Source: Lachnoclostridium sp. (lineage in GTDB: Bacteria; Bacillota; Clostridia; Lachnospirales; Lachnospiraceae). Taken from it: a DNA stretch of 64,000 nt. The stretch lies in the NCBI GenBank assembly GCA_021770065.1, contig JAETRR010000002.1:204450-268449 (forward strand). Direction: 5' to 3'. This document shows, piece after piece, positions 46,294 through 55,426 of this stretch. The notes under the pieces were generated by a model. That model was not told the origin of the DNA. It did no database searches and saw nothing but the letters and a program-made list of their open reading frames with translations. The position numbers were made by a program, and so were the translations under genes. Position 1 is the first letter of the stretch. Each line of letters begins with the position of its first letter.

Positions 46294-47500
46294 GTAAAAG
46301 TTCCTCTAAGGTGTTTCGTATTTCTTTTATAAATGCTTCGCTGGAAAGTACAACCGGATTCTCCAGGGTGGTAATAAGCGCCAGATCCTTTGTCATTTTC
46401 CCTGTTTCGATGGTCTTTAAGGAAGCTTCCTCCAGCTTATCCGCAAAACTTGTCAGTGCCTCATTTTGATCCAGTTCTCCTCTTTTGCGCAGTGCGCCGG
46501 ACCAGGCAAAGATCGTTGCCATAGAATTGGTGGAGGTCTCTTCTCCCTTTAAATGTTTATAATAGTGGCGCTGCACGGTGCCGTGGGCTGCCTCATATTC
46601 AAAGTAACCATGGGGGGACACAAGTACAGAGGTCATCATGGCAAGGGAACCGAAGGCTGTGGCAATGAGATCGCTCATTACGTCACCGTCGTAATTCTTG
46701 CAGGCCCAGATGTAGCCGCCCTCGGATTTGATCACACGTGCCACCGCGTCATCAATCAGTGTGTAGAAGTATTCAATGCCCAGACGGTCAAATTCCTGCT
46801 TGTATTCTTTCTCGAAAATCTCCTGGAATGTGTCCTTGAAATAGTGATCATACTTCTTGGAGATGGTGTCTTTGGAAGCAAACCACAGATCCTGCTTCTG
46901 GGAAACGGCGTAGGAAAAGCAGCTTCTGGCGAAGCTTTTCACGGAGCTTTCCAGATTGTGCATGCCCTGGGCAATTCCGGCCTCCTTGAAGTCGTGAACC
47001 GTCTCGCGAATCTCGGTTCCGTCCTCTCCGGTAAATACCAGCTCGCATTTTCCGGGACCGGGCACTTTGATTTCTGTTGCTTTATATACATCCCCGTAAG
47101 CGTGACGGGCTACGGTGATTGGTTTCTTCCAGGTTTTTACATAAGGCTCGATGCCTTTTACGATGATGGGAACGCGGAACACGGTTCCGTCCAGAATCGC
47201 CCGGATGGTGCCGTTGGGACTCTTCCACATCTCTTTGAGATCGTACTCCTCCATACGGGCTGCATTGGGGGTGATTGTGGCGCATTTTACGGCAACACCG
47301 TATTTTTTTACAGCCTCGGCGGCATCTATCGTAATCTGATCATTGGTGGCATTACGCTTTTCCAGGCCCAGGTCGTAATATTCTGTATTCAGGTCAATAA
47401 AGGGAAGCAGCAGTTCCTCTTTGATCATACTCCAGAGAATTCTTGTCATTTCATCCCCGTCCATCTCTACTAACGGGGTTGTCATTTTGATTTTATCCAT
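46283..47500 (-). CDS. icd: NADP-dependent isocitrate dehydrogenase
   Basis: Oxidative decarboxylation of isocitrate to 2-oxoglutarate, supplying the carbon skeleton for glutamate. The 405-residue protein belongs to the eukaryote-like subfamily: [20 protein letters not shown] at the N-terminus, the substrate loop [24 protein letters not shown] segment (here [20 protein letters not shown]), metal-binding [19 protein letters not shown] and NADP-region [23 protein letters not shown] 47500 follows GAGGAGG. Its C-terminal codons overlap the MBOAT gene. Confidence 0.96.
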   Translation of the reverse strand: MDKIKMTTPLVEMDGDEMTRILWSMIKEELLLPFIDLNTEYYDLGLEKRNATNDQITIDAAEAVKKYGVAVKCATITPNAARMEEYDLKEMWKSPNGTIRAILDGTVFRVPIIVKGIEPYVKTWKKPITVARHAYGDVYKATEIKVPGPGKCELVFTGEDGTEIRETVHDFKEAGIAQGMHNLESSVKSFARSCFSYAVSQKQDLWFASKDTISKKYDHYFKDTFQEIFEKEYKQEFDRLGIEYFYTLIDDAVARVIKSEGGYIWACKNYDGDVMSDLIATAFGSLAMMTSVLVSPHGYFEYEAAHGTVQRHYYKHLKGEETSTNSMATIFAWSGALRKRGELDQNEALTSFADKLEEASLKTIETGKMTKDLALITTLENPVVLSSEAFIKEIRNTLEELLHAV

Positions 47501-47733
47501 TTTTGTCCTCCTCAGATTTTCGGCTGAAAGCCGATTCTGTTCTCCATTATAGTCGATCATGAACAGGTCTGCAAGTTAAGTTTTACGAAAATATCCATAC
47601 CATACATAACGAGCTTTTCCAATTGTTCTGCTATTTGTGTAAATGGCAGATTCAAATTTAACTGTATCCTGCTCCAAAAGAAAAACTCTGGTAACACCCC
47701 TCAGCATTGTATTTTGCCTTAACTCAAGTTTTT

Positions 47734-49482
47734 CTAAAATCTGCCCAGCAATTGGAAGCTGCTATATAAGTCCAAGGCCCCGTAGCCCCAGGAGCGGTTG
47801 GGATAAAGATCCCTGGGATTTCGTCTGGCTCCCCGGATCATAAGCTGCTTGACCTCCAGCGTTCCCATAGAGGGACGGTTGTTCCGCACAATCCCCCACT
47901 CCAGAAGCAGGGCCGAGGCTCCCGCCGCAATAGCCGCCGCCGCACTGGTCCCTGTCAGGCAGGCAATCCGGTTTCCGGGTTCATAGCCGCACACTTCCAC
48001 CCCGGGAGCCGCAATATCCGGCTTGATACGTCCCCTTCGGGTGTAGCCCCGGCTGGATGCAATGTAGATACTGTCGTTCTGCACTTGATAACCCGCCACT
48101 GTAATCGGCATCTCCGCATTGGCCGGCGAAGTCAGTGTAATATCCGGATTGGAATAGGGAAATACCGTTCCCTCGGATATAAACCCTTTTACCGGAAGCC
48201 AGATATTATAAATGCCATGGATAATATTGGTTCCATACACTCTCAGCTTCCATATTCCGGGCGAGGGAGCGAACATGCGGATGAGAATCAGTTCCTCTCC
48301 GCTGTTAGGATCCAGGGCTTGAAAATCAATATACACTATTGTCTTCTCAAAGAGAAAGTTGTACTGCTGTCCGATAAGGCTTGAGGATACCCGGGGAATC
48401 TCCTCTCCCGACGGAGAAATCATGGAGATAGCCAGAAGATCCGGTGTGCTGCTCCAAAGCTCCATCATCAGGCCGTATTCGTTATCTGCCACACGAAGTT
48501 CAACATCTTCAAAGGGCTTGCCGTCTCTTAAATTTCCATAGAAATGATGTCCCTGATTGGCCTCATTTCCTCCGGCTACCACCACACAGCGTCCGGAACG
48601 GACAGCCACCGAATTCAAAGCCACAGATAAGGGCGTGGTTCCCTCGTGACCTCCCCGATTGCTTCCAAGGGCAATACAGATTACAAGAGGTTTCTTTTCC
48701 CGGAAGGCCAGCTCATTTAAATAGCGGACGCCCATCATAATATCATTTTCCTGGTAGGCTTCCGCATCCGGACGAACCATATAGTACCGCATAATACGCT
48801 TTTTGGCAGGCTTTAGTTTAACTATAGCCAGATCTGACATTGGCGCTGCTCCTGTCCAGCCCCGATCGTTGTCTACACTTCCTGCCGCAATACTGGCAAG
48901 CTGCGTCCCATGCCCCGATTCATCTCTGCTCGGCACTATAGAAAACGGGTCGTCACTTTTTAATGCCTGGTTGATTTCCGCCTGCCCGTAGACACTTCCG
49001 TAACCAATCCCCTCCGGAAGCCGGCCGCTCTGATCCGCCTGATCCCAGATCTCCAGAATCCGGGTGGTGCCGTCCATTTTTTTGAAACAGTCGTTGGTGT
49101 AATCGATGCCTGTATCAATGATTCCCACAATCACACCCTCACCCCGAAGCTGAAGCACCGAGTGCTCCAGAAGCTGCATAATACCGCTTTTTTCCAGATT
49201 TTCATTTTCCAGAAGCGTATAGAGGATGGGAAATACATCGTAGCTGTAGGGAATGCGGTTCTGTTCCAGTATTCGTGATTCCACATAGAAGACGGCATAA
49301 AAATCATTGAGAATCTGCACACAATACTGAGGGTACAAACGCTCAAGCTCTCTTACATTGTAATCGGACTTCCATATAAAATCCACATATGCATCCGACA
49401 TAATCTTTTCTCTGCAGTCCTCTGCCATAGTCTGCCCCCGTTTTGCCGGGGCCGCCCCAAAATAAGACAGTCCCGATCCCAT
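47734..49482 (-). CDS. Csp-like S8 family peptidase
   Basis: The 582-residue subtilase has no signal peptide. A prodomain-like region (about 25-115) precedes the triad: Asp in VIVGIIDTGIDYTNDCF, His in SRDESGHGTQLASIAAG, Ser in ACLTGTSAAAAIAAGASALL, with the oxyanion Asn in VVVAGGNEANQGHHFYG. Between Asn and Ser lies an insert of about 150 residues (VELRVADNEYGLMMELWSST onward), in the place of the jelly-roll domain of clostridial Csp germination proteases. All triad residues are present. A role in spore germination is possible, but many Lachnospiraceae have such enzymes of unknown function. Confidence 0.85.
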   Translation of the reverse strand: MGSGLSYFGAAPAKRGQTMAEDCREKIMSDAYVDFIWKSDYNVRELERLYPQYCVQILNDFYAVFYVESRILEQNRIPYSYDVFPILYTLLENENLEKSGIMQLLEHSVLQLRGEGVIVGIIDTGIDYTNDCFKKMDGTTRILEIWDQADQSGRLPEGIGYGSVYGQAEINQALKSDDPFSIVPSRDESGHGTQLASIAAGSVDNDRGWTGAAPMSDLAIVKLKPAKKRIMRYYMVRPDAEAYQENDIMMGVRYLNELAFREKKPLVICIALGSNRGGHEGTTPLSVALNSVAVRSGRCVVVAGGNEANQGHHFYGNLRDGKPFEDVELRVADNEYGLMMELWSSTPDLLAISMISPSGEEIPRVSSSLIGQQYNFLFEKTIVYIDFQALDPNSGEELILIRMFAPSPGIWKLRVYGTNIIHGIYNIWLPVKGFISEGTVFPYSNPDITLTSPANAEMPITVAGYQVQNDSIYIASSRGYTRRGRIKPDIAAPGVEVCGYEPGNRIACLTGTSAAAAIAAGASALLLEWGIVRNNRPSMGTLEVKQLMIRGARRNPRDLYPNRSWGYGALDLYSSFQLLGRF

Positions 49483-49605
49483 ATTATTCCTTTTACTTTA
49501 TTCCGGGATGCCCTTGTCTTATGACTTTTTCAGACAGCGTATTCTGTCGGCTTAAGCCCCAAAATAAGTTACCATGTTTACAATACTAAAACTTAAGGAA
49601 GCAGT

Positions 49606-49645
49606 CAACTGTCGGTTGAATCTGCCAAAATCAACCGGCGGTTAG
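49606..49645. promoter_or_regulatory. Paired operator-like palindromes before the XRE gene
   Basis: Two 11-bp near-palindromes AACTGTCGGTT (49607-49617) and AACCGGCGGTT (49633-49643), centres 26 bp apart, together also forming a larger inverted repeat. They lie just upstream of a TATACT -10-like box (49669-49674) and the XRE gene. The layout suggests a two-site autoregulatory operator. Confidence 0.5.
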
Positions 49646-49693
49646 TTCCGGAACAATTTTTTTCTGTTATACTGATGGCAGGGAGGTGAAAAT

Positions 49694-50443
49694 ATGAGCC
49701 AAGAAACGATAGGAAAATTTATTTCAGCCTGTCGAAAAGAGAAAGGACTTACACAGACACAGTTAGCAGAAAAATTAAATATTACCAACCGGGCAGTATC
49801 TAAATGGGAAACCGGAAAAAGTATTCCGGATGCCGCCATTATGCTGGACTTATGTAAAATACTTGGTATCAGTGCAAACGAACTGCTTAGCGGAGAAAGG
49901 ATTGCCATGGAAAATTATCAAAAAAGAGCAGAAGAAAATCTTGTGGAATTACAGCAAAAAGCAAATAACGCCCAAAAAAGTTCAAATTTCCTTGTAAAGT
50001 TTATAATCCTAATTTTAGGAGCAGCGTTTATAGTTAAATATGGAATCGGCAGCATAATCTCGTATTTTGCAGATCTCGTCAGTATGGAATTTATCCTGCT
50101 CCCCTGTCTTCTGGTGCTGCTGTGTACAGGGTACTGGCAGGACTTTCTAAAAGCATTTGTCTATATCATTAAGAGAGACAATTGCACGGCAGAAATGATA
50201 AGGGACGGTGCCGATGCACTTAAACTGGTATGCAGATCCAGTTTAATCTGGGGAAGCATGGCCTTTACGATCAGTATGGTGAATCTTATGCGCAGTTATA
50301 CGCTTGATCCCGAGTTTACCGCCTCTGTATGGGCAGATATCTCAGTGGCGCTAATCCCCCTGTTTTATGCCTTGGTAATAAATGCGGTGCTGGTGCCGTT
50401 GTATTTTGAACTAAACCGTTTACACGCAAAAAAAGCACAGTGA
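49694..50443 (+). CDS. XRE family regulator with C-terminal membrane domain
   Basis: The 249-residue protein has a Cro/CI-type HTH (residues 5-62: MSQETIGKFISACRKEKGLT, NITNRAVSKWETGKSIPD) followed by a short coiled stretch and four hydrophobic segments (for example FLVKFIILILGAAFIVKYGI and FILLPCLLVLLCTGYW). Membrane-tethered XRE proteins of this plan are common in Firmicutes; the signal is unknown. It starts after GGGAGGTG and is the only plus-strand gene of this region, with a likely operator upstream and a shared terminator downstream. Confidence 0.9.
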   Translation: MSQETIGKFISACRKEKGLTQTQLAEKLNITNRAVSKWETGKSIPDAAIMLDLCKILGISANELLSGERIAMENYQKRAEENLVELQQKANNAQKSSNFLVKFIILILGAAFIVKYGIGSIISYFADLVSMEFILLPCLLVLLCTGYWQDFLKAFVYIIKRDNCTAEMIRDGADALKLVCRSSLIWGSMAFTISMVNLMRSYTLDPEFTASVWADISVALIPLFYALVINAVLVPLYFELNRLHAKKAQ

Positions 50444-50536
50444 GAAGATAAAACTGCTGACTTTTCAAAATCCACCGCTATATGAAAAAACAATAAAAGT
50501 TATTCATATGCGGCCATATTGTGATGCAGTAAGTTA

Positions 50537-50580
50537 AAAGCGCTAACGGATGAATCAATCAACCGGAAGCGCTTTCTTTT
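50537..50580. terminator. Bidirectional terminator
   Basis: AAAGCGCT (50537-50544) and AGCGCTTT (50568-50575) form a stem flanked by A-rich and T-rich runs. It serves the convergent XRE gene (plus) and lipoprotein gene (minus). Confidence 0.65.
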
Positions 50581-50591
50581 TATTTTCTCAG

Positions 50592-52205
50592 CTACCCGGC
50601 ATAAATCAGCCCATCAAATACCTCATACTGTTCCATTCCATCAATAAAAAGCTGATAATCCCTTTTCTCCGGACGCAGGCGGCAGATTTTCCCGTCTCCT
50701 GTCTTCAGATCTACCAGTGTCTCATTATCCGTCCGGTAATAGACAAATACCGTTCCTGCCGGAAATGTCTCTTCTTTCGTATCGCTGTCCGGAATTTCCA
50801 ATGTAAGAGGCACCTTTGAGGTCAGCTCTATACCGTTCTCCACAGTCAGAAATTCCGATTCCGTCCGGGGCATTCCCGTTTCGTCCACAAAATACTCTTT
50901 TGCTCCCAGGAGAGTGCTCAAAAGCTCCGTGCGGCTCTCCAGCAGAAAATGTGCCGGATCGGTAAAAATCTCCTCCCTGGAGTCCGCTTCCCCTGTAAAT
51001 AGGGTATGAAACCCCCATCCGCTCAGCTGACCGATCTGCTCTGCGGCTTTCTCCCCGTCAGGATACAACTCATATACGAAAATGGTACGGTAATCGTTGT
51101 TTTCACTGGTCTGTGCATAGAGCCAGGTACGCTTCTTCAGCGTGTCATGGACCAGATAAAGCTGTATGTCGAATGCATAAATTTCCTCTGTGCATTCCCT
51201 GCCATCCACTGTGATGTGCAGTTCTACATAGGCCCCCTCCTCTTTATGATACGTATTGGAAACACAGAGCTCCTCAAAGCTTCCGTCATCGTCCAAATCA
51301 AACAAGAACGGGGTCATCATCTGTAGTTGAACCGTGTATCGCTTTGGTATCTCCCTGTACCTGGGCGAAAAGAGATCCGGCTCCTCCTCAAAAGAAATAC
51401 CTGCAAAGAGGGCTCCGTCCGCATAGGATGCCAGCTCATAGGGACTGAACAGAAAAAGAATCCCCTGCTGTGTCAGCACCCAGTTGAGTTTTTCCTCCTC
51501 CAAATACTGTTCCACCATTTCCCCGGGAGGAGCAAAAAAGCTGGTATCCGGGTAGCTCGCCTCTAATTTCTCAGCAATTATCTCCGGAAGCTTCTCCATA
51601 TCGGTAACGACCTCTTCAAGCTTCAGCGGCCTGCCCGATTCCGGATCCAAAACATACCCGTTGTATCCGTAATTTCCGTGGGCTCCGCCGCTGTCTTCCC
51701 TTAAAAATTCTAAAAGGCTTAGGCATCTGCTGTCCGCCCGGATAATGGAAATCTCCTGCCTGTCTTCCAGGGAATGTATGGCATACCCGTCCGTATCCTC
51801 AAGCTCCTGCAGATCCGCCGCGGTCTCCTGCAGATTTTCCACGGCCTCCGCTGCCGCAGCTTCTCTCTCCCGGCCCATATTTTCAAGCCACGCCGCCAGA
51901 TCCGGATAGGCCGCAGCATCCTGGGCCTCCAGGTATATTTTCTGCCATCTGACATTATAGAGCTGTTCCCAGGTATTCTCATCCCAGTCAGACCGGCTGC
52001 CGCAAAAGGTTGAGAGGCAAAGAGGGACACAGGCATCCGGTTCAGCATCCGGTTCGGATTCCGGCTTTGTCTCCAAAGCCTCTTCACTCTCCGGCTCCTT
52101 TGGGGAGGTTTTTTCTTCTTCCTGCCTGCTTTTACATCCTGCCAGAGCTGCTATCATGAGTATTAAGGCTGTCCTGCCTAAAATTCCTCCCGATTTTTTC
52201 TTCAT
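50592..52205 (-). CDS. Lipoprotein with RsiV/DUF3298-like domain
   Basis: The 537-residue product has a lipoprotein signal (ALILMIAALAGCKSRQEEEK, lipid Cys near residue 24), an acidic Glu/Pro linker, and a region at about 70-290 that fits DUF4163/DUF3298 of RsiV-type proteins. In it, GYAIHSLEDRQEISIIRADS, SGGAHGNYGYNGYVLDPESG and RPLKLEEVVTDMEKLPEIIA are visible. The C-terminal 240 residues (FDLDDDGSFEELCV onward) resemble a repeat-poor beta domain and are not recognised. There is no cognate ECF sigma factor beside it, so an anti-sigma role is not supported. Start follows GGGGG. Confidence 0.75.
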   Translation of the reverse strand: MKKKSGGILGRTALILMIAALAGCKSRQEEEKTSPKEPESEEALETKPESEPDAEPDACVPLCLSTFCGSRSDWDENTWEQLYNVRWQKIYLEAQDAAAYPDLAAWLENMGREREAAAAEAVENLQETAADLQELEDTDGYAIHSLEDRQEISIIRADSRCLSLLEFLREDSGGAHGNYGYNGYVLDPESGRPLKLEEVVTDMEKLPEIIAEKLEASYPDTSFFAPPGEMVEQYLEEEKLNWVLTQQGILFLFSPYELASYADGALFAGISFEEEPDLFSPRYREIPKRYTVQLQMMTPFLFDLDDDGSFEELCVSNTYHKEEGAYVELHITVDGRECTEEIYAFDIQLYLVHDTLKKRTWLYAQTSENNDYRTIFVYELYPDGEKAAEQIGQLSGWGFHTLFTGEADSREEIFTDPAHFLLESRTELLSTLLGAKEYFVDETGMPRTESEFLTVENGIELTSKVPLTLEIPDSDTKEETFPAGTVFVYYRTDNETLVDLKTGDGKICRLRPEKRDYQLFIDGMEQYEVFDGLIYAG

Positions 52206-52280
52206 CTTTTACTGCCCCCTTATTTGTCTTTCCCGCTCTCTCGTCTGTGCAGCTTCTCTTCTGATATCTAAAAATCCGGA

Positions 52281-53720
52281 TCAGCACTTCTCCATCAGAC
52301 GCACATAAAACTCCGCTGTCTTGACCAGCGTCTTTACAGGCACCCGCTCATTATTTCCGTGAATCATGGCACGCTCTTCCCGGGACAGCTTCATGGCAGA
52401 AAACTTATATACCCGATCCGTAATCCTGCAATAATGCCAGGAATCACTGCAGGCCATCATCAGATAAGGAGCTACCAGCGCTTCTTTCCAGGTATCCGCC
52501 ACCGCCTGGCAGAGCACATTCCACTCCCCGCAGGAGGTATCCGAATCCTTGGAGGGATTTCTTCCCTCAAACACCGTAACTTCAATATTTGGATTGTGTA
52601 TCACCTGCTCCAGATAAGAACGGGCAGACTCCACCGTATCTGTCCCGATCAGACGCAGGTTCATGCCTACGGAGGCCTTGGGTGGAATCACATTAAATGC
52701 CTTTCCGCCTTCCATTTTTGTCATGGCGCAGGTGGTACGCAGCATGGCATTGAGTTCCCCGCCGGATTTTTGACATACCTTGTCAAACAGGCCCTCAAAG
52801 CACCAGAGATTGGCGAACAGAACCTTATAAGCAAAAGTGGAATGTCGCCCCAGTGTGTCCAGCATTTCCCGCACAGGCTTTGTCATCTGCCGGGGAAAGG
52901 GGTGATTTTCCACTTCCACAACGGCCTGGGCCAGCTGTCCCACAATGGTATGTACCGGAGGCATCGAAGCATGTCCGCCGCCGCTCTTTGCATGAAATTC
53001 GATGTTCGTCAGACCTTTCTCCGCTATTCCGATCAGGGCGCATTCCCGTTCTACTCCGGGAAATACATTATCTACCACGGCACCTCCCTCATCCACAACC
53101 ATGGCCGGATGAATCCCCTGTTCCTCAAACCAGTCGACCATAGAGGGACAGGTAGGACCGTTGATCTCCTCCTGCCCGGAAAATGCAAAATAGATATCCC
53201 TTTTGGGCACAAACCCCTCTCCAATCAGCTTTTCTGCCGCCTCCAGAATGCCGCACAGGGTGCCCTTGGTATCCAGTGTTCCCCGGCCCCAGAGTACGCC
53301 GTCCTCACAGACTCCCTCAAATGCCGGCTTCTCCCACTGGGATTCCTCCACAGGAACAACATCATAGTGGGACATCAGAACAAGGGGATCCCCCGACTCT
53401 TGACCTTTCCAGCGGTACAGGATTCCGTTTACCCCCAGAAACTTCCGCTCACATGTCTTATGAATCCGCGGATAGAGCTCCGGAAGCAGATTGCGGAATT
53501 TTTCAAATTCCGTCTCATCAATCAGTGAAGCGTCATTGTAAGAAACGGTTCTGCAGCGTATCATTTCCTGCATATCCTTTACAATCTTTTCTTCATTCAA
53601 ACGCACCTCTTTTGTTGAGGGCGTAAGCTCCGGCTTTGGGTTAAACTGCGCCGCCCGAATGAGAATCACTGCCAGAAATGCCAAAATAACAGCTGCTGCC
53701 CCCAATAAATACCATAACAT
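52281..53720 (-). CDS. M20 family metallopeptidase (PM20D1-like)
   Basis: The 479-residue protein has one N-terminal TM helix (LLGAAAVILAFLAVILIRAA), then an M20 catalytic domain: metal ligands in VLMSHYDVVPVEESQWEKPA, GRGTLDTKGTLCGILEAAEK, and the catalytic/metal-binding FAFSGQEEINGPTCPSMVDW. A dimerisation domain follows, and a late His in MACSDSWHYCRI. This plan matches carboxypeptidase S/PM20D1-like amidohydrolases that hydrolyse N-acyl amino acids or peptides. It is adjacent to the two DUF5058-type membrane genes (115 bp gap), which may import its substrate or product. Confidence 0.9.
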   Translation of the reverse strand: MLWYLLGAAAVILAFLAVILIRAAQFNPKPELTPSTKEVRLNEEKIVKDMQEMIRCRTVSYNDASLIDETEFEKFRNLLPELYPRIHKTCERKFLGVNGILYRWKGQESGDPLVLMSHYDVVPVEESQWEKPAFEGVCEDGVLWGRGTLDTKGTLCGILEAAEKLIGEGFVPKRDIYFAFSGQEEINGPTCPSMVDWFEEQGIHPAMVVDEGGAVVDNVFPGVERECALIGIAEKGLTNIEFHAKSGGGHASMPPVHTIVGQLAQAVVEVENHPFPRQMTKPVREMLDTLGRHSTFAYKVLFANLWCFEGLFDKVCQKSGGELNAMLRTTCAMTKMEGGKAFNVIPPKASVGMNLRLIGTDTVESARSYLEQVIHNPNIEVTVFEGRNPSKDSDTSCGEWNVLCQAVADTWKEALVAPYLMMACSDSWHYCRITDRVYKFSAMKLSREERAMIHGNNERVPVKTLVKTAEFYVRLMEKC

Positions 53721-53835
53721 ATGTCCCGCCTGCCTTTCTTTTTCTGCACATGTGCGGAAGCTTTTCCGCTATTTTCTCCTGTATTTTAAATGTTCCCTGC
53801 ATTTTATCCTGATATTGTTCCTGCCGGGTCTTTGA

Positions 53836-54495
53836 CTACAGCATATTTTTCCTGTATAAAATCCTTGCCGCCCCAATGGCAATCAGCGCTCCCACAGGAA
53901 CCAGAATGCCTACGGAACCTGACAGGGAAGGCACCAGTAAGAACAGTACAATCATAAATGCCAAAGGCGCAATGGAAATCTTCCAGTTTTTGCTCACATA
54001 TACCACTGCCAGCCCTCCGAACAGGGATGGCAGGATATTGTCAAAGGCGGGCTTGACTGCCGGATTATCCAGAATCGGTGTCAGGGGTACCAGTAAAGCC
54101 ACTCCCAGGGCGATAATCAGAACCGTAACCATGGAAGACGTAGCCACCGCAATGGTTGAGATTACCTCGCCCTCGTCGCTTCCCGGCTTTACCTTTGCAT
54201 TTTCCATGGCTGCCAGGGCTGCCGGAACCTTCAGATTGGTAAGATTTCCCGTTACAAAGGCCAGGTAGGAACCCGCCGTCCCAAGCATAGGGATAAAAGT
54301 AATGACTTCAATAATTCCCACAGTCCAGAAAATAGGCGCCACGCCAAGCAATCCTTGAAGTACCGGACGCCACCCCGGCCAGGCATTGTAATAGATACAG
54401 GTAATAATGGGATAGGCAAATATCATCCCCAGGGCGCTCAAAATCCAGATTCGCCCGTAAATATGTGTCATGTCCTCATAGCTTTTCTTCTTCAT
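53836..54495 (-). CDS. Membrane protein, partner of DUF5058 protein
   Basis: The 219-residue protein has five or six hydrophobic segments, for example VGIIEVITFIPMLGTAGSYL and SSMVTVLIIALGVALLVPLT. It carries the loop LTNLKVPAALAAMENAKVKP followed by SDEGEVISTIAVATSSM. Family name uncertain; I know it only as the regular neighbour of DUF5058 proteins. It starts 27 bp after the DUF5058 gene. The two probably form a hetero-oligomeric transporter, with an M20 peptidase gene next to them; substrate unknown. Confidence 0.7.
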   Translation of the reverse strand: MKKKSYEDMTHIYGRIWILSALGMIFAYPIITCIYYNAWPGWRPVLQGLLGVAPIFWTVGIIEVITFIPMLGTAGSYLAFVTGNLTNLKVPAALAAMENAKVKPGSDEGEVISTIAVATSSMVTVLIIALGVALLVPLTPILDNPAVKPAFDNILPSLFGGLAVVYVSKNWKISIAPLAFMIVLFLLVPSLSGSVGILVPVGALIAIGAARILYRKNML

Positions 54496-54522
54496 ACCGA
54501 TAATTTCCTCCAGTTTTTCTGG

Positions 54523-55242
54523 TCAAAACAACGGCGTAATGACCGCTGCAAATGCCATGGCTCCGAGCATGCTGATAGGAAGGGCATAATTTTCCAGCCA
54601 TTTTATGCCGCATTTCCGAATAAGGATTCCGCAGATTCCCATAAGCAGTGCAGAGAACAACAATACAAAAATAGGAATCCATCCCTTGAGTCCGGATCGG
54701 ATATCCGCAAATACCATTCCCAGAAATGCGGAAATCATGCCCAGGAACATGGCCGTCATAAGGATATCTCCCCATTTGCTGTCCTTATTTTTGATCTTCA
54801 TCAGGCCGCCCTGAATCTTCCTGATGAACAGGGGCACCCAGATAAGGCCGGGAAAAATACCCAGCGTCATAACCCAAGCAATGGCCGTATATACGGCCGG
54901 ATCCGTGACGGTCTCTGAGAGGGAAATCCCAAGGGCATTGGCCGTTGAGGTCGCCGCAGGCAATTCGTAGGTAATGGCGCCGATGACGCTCAGGCGCAGC
55001 CAGGGCAGCGGCAGTCCCAGAAATTTTGAAAGGGTGATAACACCCAGCAGAATGGACACCGCCGGTGCGACAGTAAATACGGCTGTGGACAATACAGTTT
55101 TGCGAAGCTGTCCCATATCCATGCCAAGCTCCCGCCCTCGCCGGAAAGCTCTGACCAGAAAAAACAGTGACTGGGCAATGACAAATAGAATCACTGCTCC
55201 GGCTAAAATAAACAATAATGTGCTGTTTGGATGAAAATTCAT
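54523..55242 (-). CDS. DUF5058 family membrane protein
   Basis: The 239-residue protein has five or six TM helices, a conserved RRGRELGMDMGQLRKTVLST loop, and LSVIGAITYELPAATSTANA, which match DUF5058. The reaction is not known. It is cotranscribed with the membrane partner gene and probably with the M20 peptidase. Start follows GGGAG. Upstream (55243-55426) are the Fur/PerR-like palindrome at 55338 and the palindrome GGTAAT-GATA-ATTACC at 55263-55278, which suggest metal- or peroxide-linked control. Confidence 0.82.
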   Translation of the reverse strand: MNFHPNSTLLFILAGAVILFVIAQSLFFLVRAFRRGRELGMDMGQLRKTVLSTAVFTVAPAVSILLGVITLSKFLGLPLPWLRLSVIGAITYELPAATSTANALGISLSETVTDPAVYTAIAWVMTLGIFPGLIWVPLFIRKIQGGLMKIKNKDSKWGDILMTAMFLGMISAFLGMVFADIRSGLKGWIPIFVLLFSALLMGICGILIRKCGIKWLENYALPISMLGAMAFAAVITPLF

Positions 55243-55337
55243 TTGCTCCCTCGCTTTCTTCCGGTAATGATAATTACCTTATTCCGGAATCTTTCTCTTT
55301 AAATTTCCTGTTTATCTTCCTCTATGTTTCTCACATC

Positions 55338-55352
55338 TAATGATAATCATAA
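55338..55352. promoter_or_regulatory. Fur/PerR-like box upstream of the DUF5058 operon
   Basis: TAATGATAATCATAA is a 7-1-7 type inverted repeat close to Fur-family operators. It lies about 95 bp before the DUF5058 start. A second palindrome, GGTAATGATAATTACC (55263-55278), shares ATGATAAT. No matching regulator gene is in the window. Confidence 0.4.
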
Positions 55353-55426
55353 GCATGGATTTTTGCAATATTTTATTTGATTTAATCCTTACAAAAATTT
55401 CAGATTCTTTCTGCCTGCTTTCCCGG

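Noticed and set aside
46553..47473. Long plus-strand open frame of 306 codons
   Set aside because: Fully antisense to the well-conserved isocitrate dehydrogenase gene; no motif.
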